Assembly (NCBI GenBank): GCA_037903475.1
Contig: JBAJFG010000172.1
Span: 186,001 to 250,000, forward strand
DNA length: 64,000 nt
Reading direction: 5' to 3'
Source of the DNA: Ancylostoma caninum
Taxonomy: Eukaryota > Nematoda > Chromadorea > Rhabditida > Ancylostomatidae
The position numbers and the translations under genes are program-made. Shown here one piece after another: positions 62,254 to 64,000 of the stretch; positions within the stretch are counted from its first letter, which is position 1; every line of letters starts with the position of its first letter. The notes beneath the pieces were generated by a model. It had not been told where the DNA came from. It ran no database searches and saw nothing but the letters and a program-made list of their open reading frames with translations.

Positions 62254-63729
62254 GCTGCTCATGTTTGTTAGCAACTGCTCACTTCACAGCCCTTCCACCT
62301 CTTCAGCATCTTGGCATTCCCTCCTCAGGGCGGCACTCTGGCAAAGAACCGAAAAACCAACCGCTGCACTAAGGAAACCTAAGCCGCCCAGCACTGGGCC
62401 GTTTGCCAGAAATAACTGCACTCAAAATCTTAGTGCAATGCGCCCCTTTACAAAAAGACACCACGCGCAACGACGACGAATTGAAATCTAATCCAATCCA
62501 GACTAAACATTCTAATCTTAGCTTTCTTCGATAACCAGCTGTTCATCGCCTCACCGACGGGAGACGTCATGTTATTCAGAGCAGACTATGGCTTTGAGTT
62601 CTTCTCAATGGCTTGTTTGTGTATGCTAACAACAGAAAACCGTGGCTATTCAGGATATAAAGACAGAGTCAACATTCCACTTCATAGCGTGTGCTGCTCA
62701 CGCGCAGATTTCACATGTTTTCGCGCGAGTACTCCGAGGACCATAAACATCAACAACATGCCGTGATCGCGAGATGACAGTGCAGCGGTGACGTGTACGA
62801 GACAAGGGTATTCAAATAGGTGCTTCCTACGCCAAATAGTCAGGTCATCGACGACGCAGTGCAAATTCCTACACTTCAGGATGTCCGACCACTTTGAGCA
62901 GAAGAATCCCCGTCAAATCCATGTCAAATTAATGGATTTAAGTGGATCCAGGCGGATAACGCATACCCCCTCATTTGCTGTTGTTGTTTTCTCGAGGGCC
63001 TTGCTCATCCTTGCTTGGTATAAATAGAAAACAGAATTACGCACGTTGTTTTGAGGGATTATCTGATAAACAACCCAAATGCATGAGAATTTGGACCACA
63101 ATCGAGGAAGGGAGTAGTTTAAAGGCCAGTGGTTTAAGAAAGATCAAAGATCGTCTGTGGCAGATGTCTGGCACGACAACTGACATGAAGCATTTTTTTT
63201 GGCAGATGCAATTTCTACTGCAAGTGTGAATAGATACTTGATATAATAAAGTGTTAAATTGTTCAAGGTACAAGTAAATTTCTCGAAGAATTTCTTGTGC
63301 CGGCTCCCGCCGTACAAAATATAGGTGGTGGACGTCGCCAGGAAGAAAATATGGGTATTGATTGACGCCGCAGCAATCAATCAAACATTTTTTCTTTTAT
63401 AGAAATTCGTCGCCGAGGACAAAATAAATCTTCGTTAATGGCTCATCAAAACAGCTTAGGTTGCTAAGGCTGCGGGTATACTTGAAAAGTATGGCACCTA
63501 GCGTCGCCGTCACCCAGCGATTTCATTTTGTTTCAAATACATATTGATTGTGGGAAGGCAGGCGCCGATTCCGGGACTCCCGCAATCAATACGTATGGAA
63601 AGTAAAGGCGCCAGCGATGGTGTGCTATACTTCTTGCGGAGTATACCGATAGCCTAAAAGCTACAAGAAAACTCGTTCAAATGTAACTGCTTACACTCGA
63701 AATGTACCCCAAAGCAATGCAGAGCCGTC

Positions 63730-63932
63730 ATGCATCACTGAGGTTACCCAGGGTAAACACTCTAATACCGCTAAACTTACCCATCATTAATACGGGCCTT
63801 AACATGTTAATCTTGGGTAAGCTTAATGATACAAACACGTTAATCCTGGGTAAGCTTAATGATACATGCGGGCTTTGAATTTACCTATCGTTATCTTTAG
63901 CATGTTTACCATGGGTAATCTCAATTATGTAT
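63730..63932. repeat. MITE family A copy 9 with internal 33-bp tandem duplication
   Basis: Left end ATGCATCACTGAGGTTACCC, right end TTTACCATGGGTAATCTCAA. Inside, a 33-bp unit (CACGTTAATCCTGGGTAAGC and onward) is repeated head to tail at 63801-63833 and 63834-63866 with two differences. Confidence 0.85.
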
Positions 63933-64000
63933 GTTTTTTGCATACCCAGAATGAAATCAGGTTACCATCATTTTCAAGACTATACAGAATGAGACCAAGA

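Larger units (their letters stand above)
53073..64000. other. upstream part of qars-1, probably intron or 5' flank; no further exon found
   Basis: The exon at 53072 starts in mid-codon, so at least one more exon lies upstream. I looked here on the minus strand for GlnRS landmarks (HIGHAKAINFNF, RFPPEPNG, the LYERLF that should precede the exon) and found none. The remaining exons may be beyond 64,000. Repeats and weak open frames are listed separately. Confidence 0.5.

Noticed and set aside
1..64000. Bacterial or viral features: operons, ribosome binding sites, CRISPR arrays, transposases, tRNA or rRNA genes
   Set aside because: The genes present are spliced eukaryotic genes, and I found no repeat-spacer array, no clear cloverleaf and no transposase motif.

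Overview
This window is eukaryotic and most likely nematode. I infer this from spliced genes with polypyrimidine-AG acceptors (tttcag, tttctag, ttccag), AATAAA poly(A) signals, a PIM-type kinase (a family present in nematodes and vertebrates but, as far as I recall, not in insects), and several long poly-C/poly-G tracts of the kind known from Caenorhabditis. A clade V (rhabditid or strongylid) worm with large, repeat-filled introns would fit; the species cannot be named. Gene density is low and almost everything outside two genes is intron or intergenic DNA rich in small repeats. I saw no transposase, reverse transcriptase, tRNA, rRNA or CRISPR.

Two genes are certain and they converge. On the + strand, six exons between 34,087 and 39,215 encode the kinase domain and tail of a PIM-family Ser/Thr kinase (C. 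elegans prk-1/prk-2 relatives); the first coding exon(s) lie further upstream and were not found. Its tandem poly(A) signals are at about 40,092-40,103. On the - strand, the last three coding exons of cytosolic glutaminyl-tRNA synthetase (qars-1) lie at 53,072-53,006, 50,398-50,273 and 42,278-42,228, separated by introns of 2.6 and 8.0 kb, with an AATAAA at 42,108-42,103. The rest of that gene lies upstream, in or beyond 53,073-64,000, where I found no further exon. The two 3' ends are about 2 kb apart.

Region by region: 1-8,800 is gene-free, AT-rich DNA with one MITE and a 375-bp (TGAA)n array. 8,800-15,700 holds a striking cluster of a short motif, GGACGAGTTTTC, in both orientations, mixed with MITEs. 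18,190-19,360 holds a family of CAGCAG-ended palindromes. 20,271-28,543 has MITEs of two families. 28,544-34,086 is the probable upstream part of the kinase gene, with GC-rich stretches and one candidate exon. 39,216-42,227 is the convergent intergenic region. 42,279-53,005 is qars-1 intron. 53,073-64,000 is probably more qars-1 intron or 5' flank, with a perfect 30-bp hairpin, a three-copy 170-bp tandem repeat, MITEs and a few unproven open frames.

The two genes have no shared pathway that the sequence shows: one is a signalling kinase, the other a housekeeping tRNA charging enzyme. The more unusual content is the repeat landscape: MITE family A (inverted ACCCAGGGTAA ends), MITE family B (carrying a pair of inverted CCAAT boxes), the dispersed GGACGAGTT motif, and the poly-C/G tracts.
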